From assembly GCA_933822405.4 (NCBI GenBank), contig CAKOGP040001829.1, positions 1-16,525 of the forward strand: a stretch of 16,525 nucleotides of DNA, written 5' to 3'. A program made the translations under genes and the position numbers. The first letter of the stretch is position 1, and each line of letters starts with the position of its first letter. Under the pieces are notes generated by a model that saw nothing but the letters and a program-made list of their open reading frames with translations, had not been told where the DNA came from and made no database searches. Positions 16,346 to 16,525 of this stretch are shown in pieces. Source of the stretch: Cylindrotheca closterium. Taxonomy: Eukaryota; Bacillariophyta; Bacillariophyceae; Bacillariales; Bacillariaceae.

Positions 16346-16525
16346 GACACAAAATCGCGCGGTTTCGTTTCGTTTGGTTTTATTCCAAAACAACACGCGA
16401 CGTGTGGTTTCGTGTCGTTTGGTTTCGTTTGGAAACCTCCGCTCTGTTCGGTGTTGTTTCGTTTGGCATGCGCGGTTTGATTCGGAATAGATAACTAGTT
16501 ACGACGCGTCACACGCATCAGATGC

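Larger units (their letters stand above)
15856..16522. mobile_element. Foldback element with long inverted arms (667 bp)
   Basis: The arms run inward from TCTGATGCGTGTGACGCGTC (left) and its complement at 16503-16522 (right). Further matched blocks include ACTAGTTATCTATTCCGAAT, CAGAGCGGAGGTTTCC and CACACGTCGCGTGTTGTTTT. They reach almost to the centre: ATATTCAAAAATCG pairs with CGATTTTTCAATAT. The unpaired middle is about 46 nt (16151-16196) and holds a small CGCCT/AGGCG hairpin (16176-16194). The right arm is about 31 bp longer, through an extra TTTCG-rich segment. No transposase is encoded; frames across it give only Phe/Trp/Arg repeats. Left flank TGCC and the last three bases of the window, TGC, are consistent with a 4-bp target duplication. 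It lies in the gag region of the copia element. Confidence 0.85.

Noticed and set aside
16007..16494. Open frames encoding Phe/Trp/Arg or Asn/Gln/Lys repeats on both strands
   Set aside because: They arise from the 5-bp TTTSG satellite in the foldback arms and exist in several frames at once.
15856..16522. CRISPR-like array from the regular short repeats
   Set aside because: The repeats are contiguous 5-mers without spacers, and the region is a eukaryotic foldback element.

Overview
The window looks like repeat-rich nuclear DNA of a eukaryotic microalga, most likely a diatom. The main reason is a Ty1/copia-type retrotransposon whose integrase, integrase-RT linker and reverse transcriptase wording resembles diatom copia elements. 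Supporting signs are short (about 80-106 nt) GT-AG introns that restore frame, AATAAA and TATA signals, and no bacterial operon layout. The organism call is inference from remembered family resemblance.

Layout. 1-2050: no convincing gene; a dispersed repeat, a polypurine tract and a tandem pair of palindromic units containing ATTGG (reverse CCAAT). 2055-2664: a short basic ORF running into tandem and direct repeats with tRNA-like fragments. 2664-3674: C-terminal half of a leucine carboxyl methyltransferase (LCMT1-like) with one in-frame TAA. 3370-4644 (minus): an apparently intact three-exon gene for an unrecognised 362-residue acidic-repeat protein. 4748-6057: a 1.3-kb cassette bounded by 24-bp inverted repeats, filled with perfect palindromes and hairpins, carrying a broken gene with its own TATA box and poly(A) signal. 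6080-6262: second, inverted copy of the dispersed repeat seen at 295-455. 6412-9452: a long unrecognised gene, broken by several frameshifts (one at a 12-G run) and still open up to the edge of an LTR. 9448-15855 (minus): a decayed copia retrotransposon with one visible LTR, RNase H, RT, acidic linker, integrase, protease, CCHC knuckle and gag. 15856-16522: a foldback element with about 300-bp arms made largely of a 5-bp periodic TTTSG satellite.

The right part reads as a nest of insertions: unknown gene, then copia inside it, then foldback inside the copia gag. Reading frames stay open up to each junction. The three-exon gene is clean while almost every other reading frame is broken. That suggests a mutating repeat-rich locus rather than uniformly bad sequence, although indel errors in the assembly cannot be excluded. 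The best candidate for something undescribed is the palindrome-rich, gene-carrying cassette at 4748-6057; the foldback element and the unknown gene at 6412-9452 come next.
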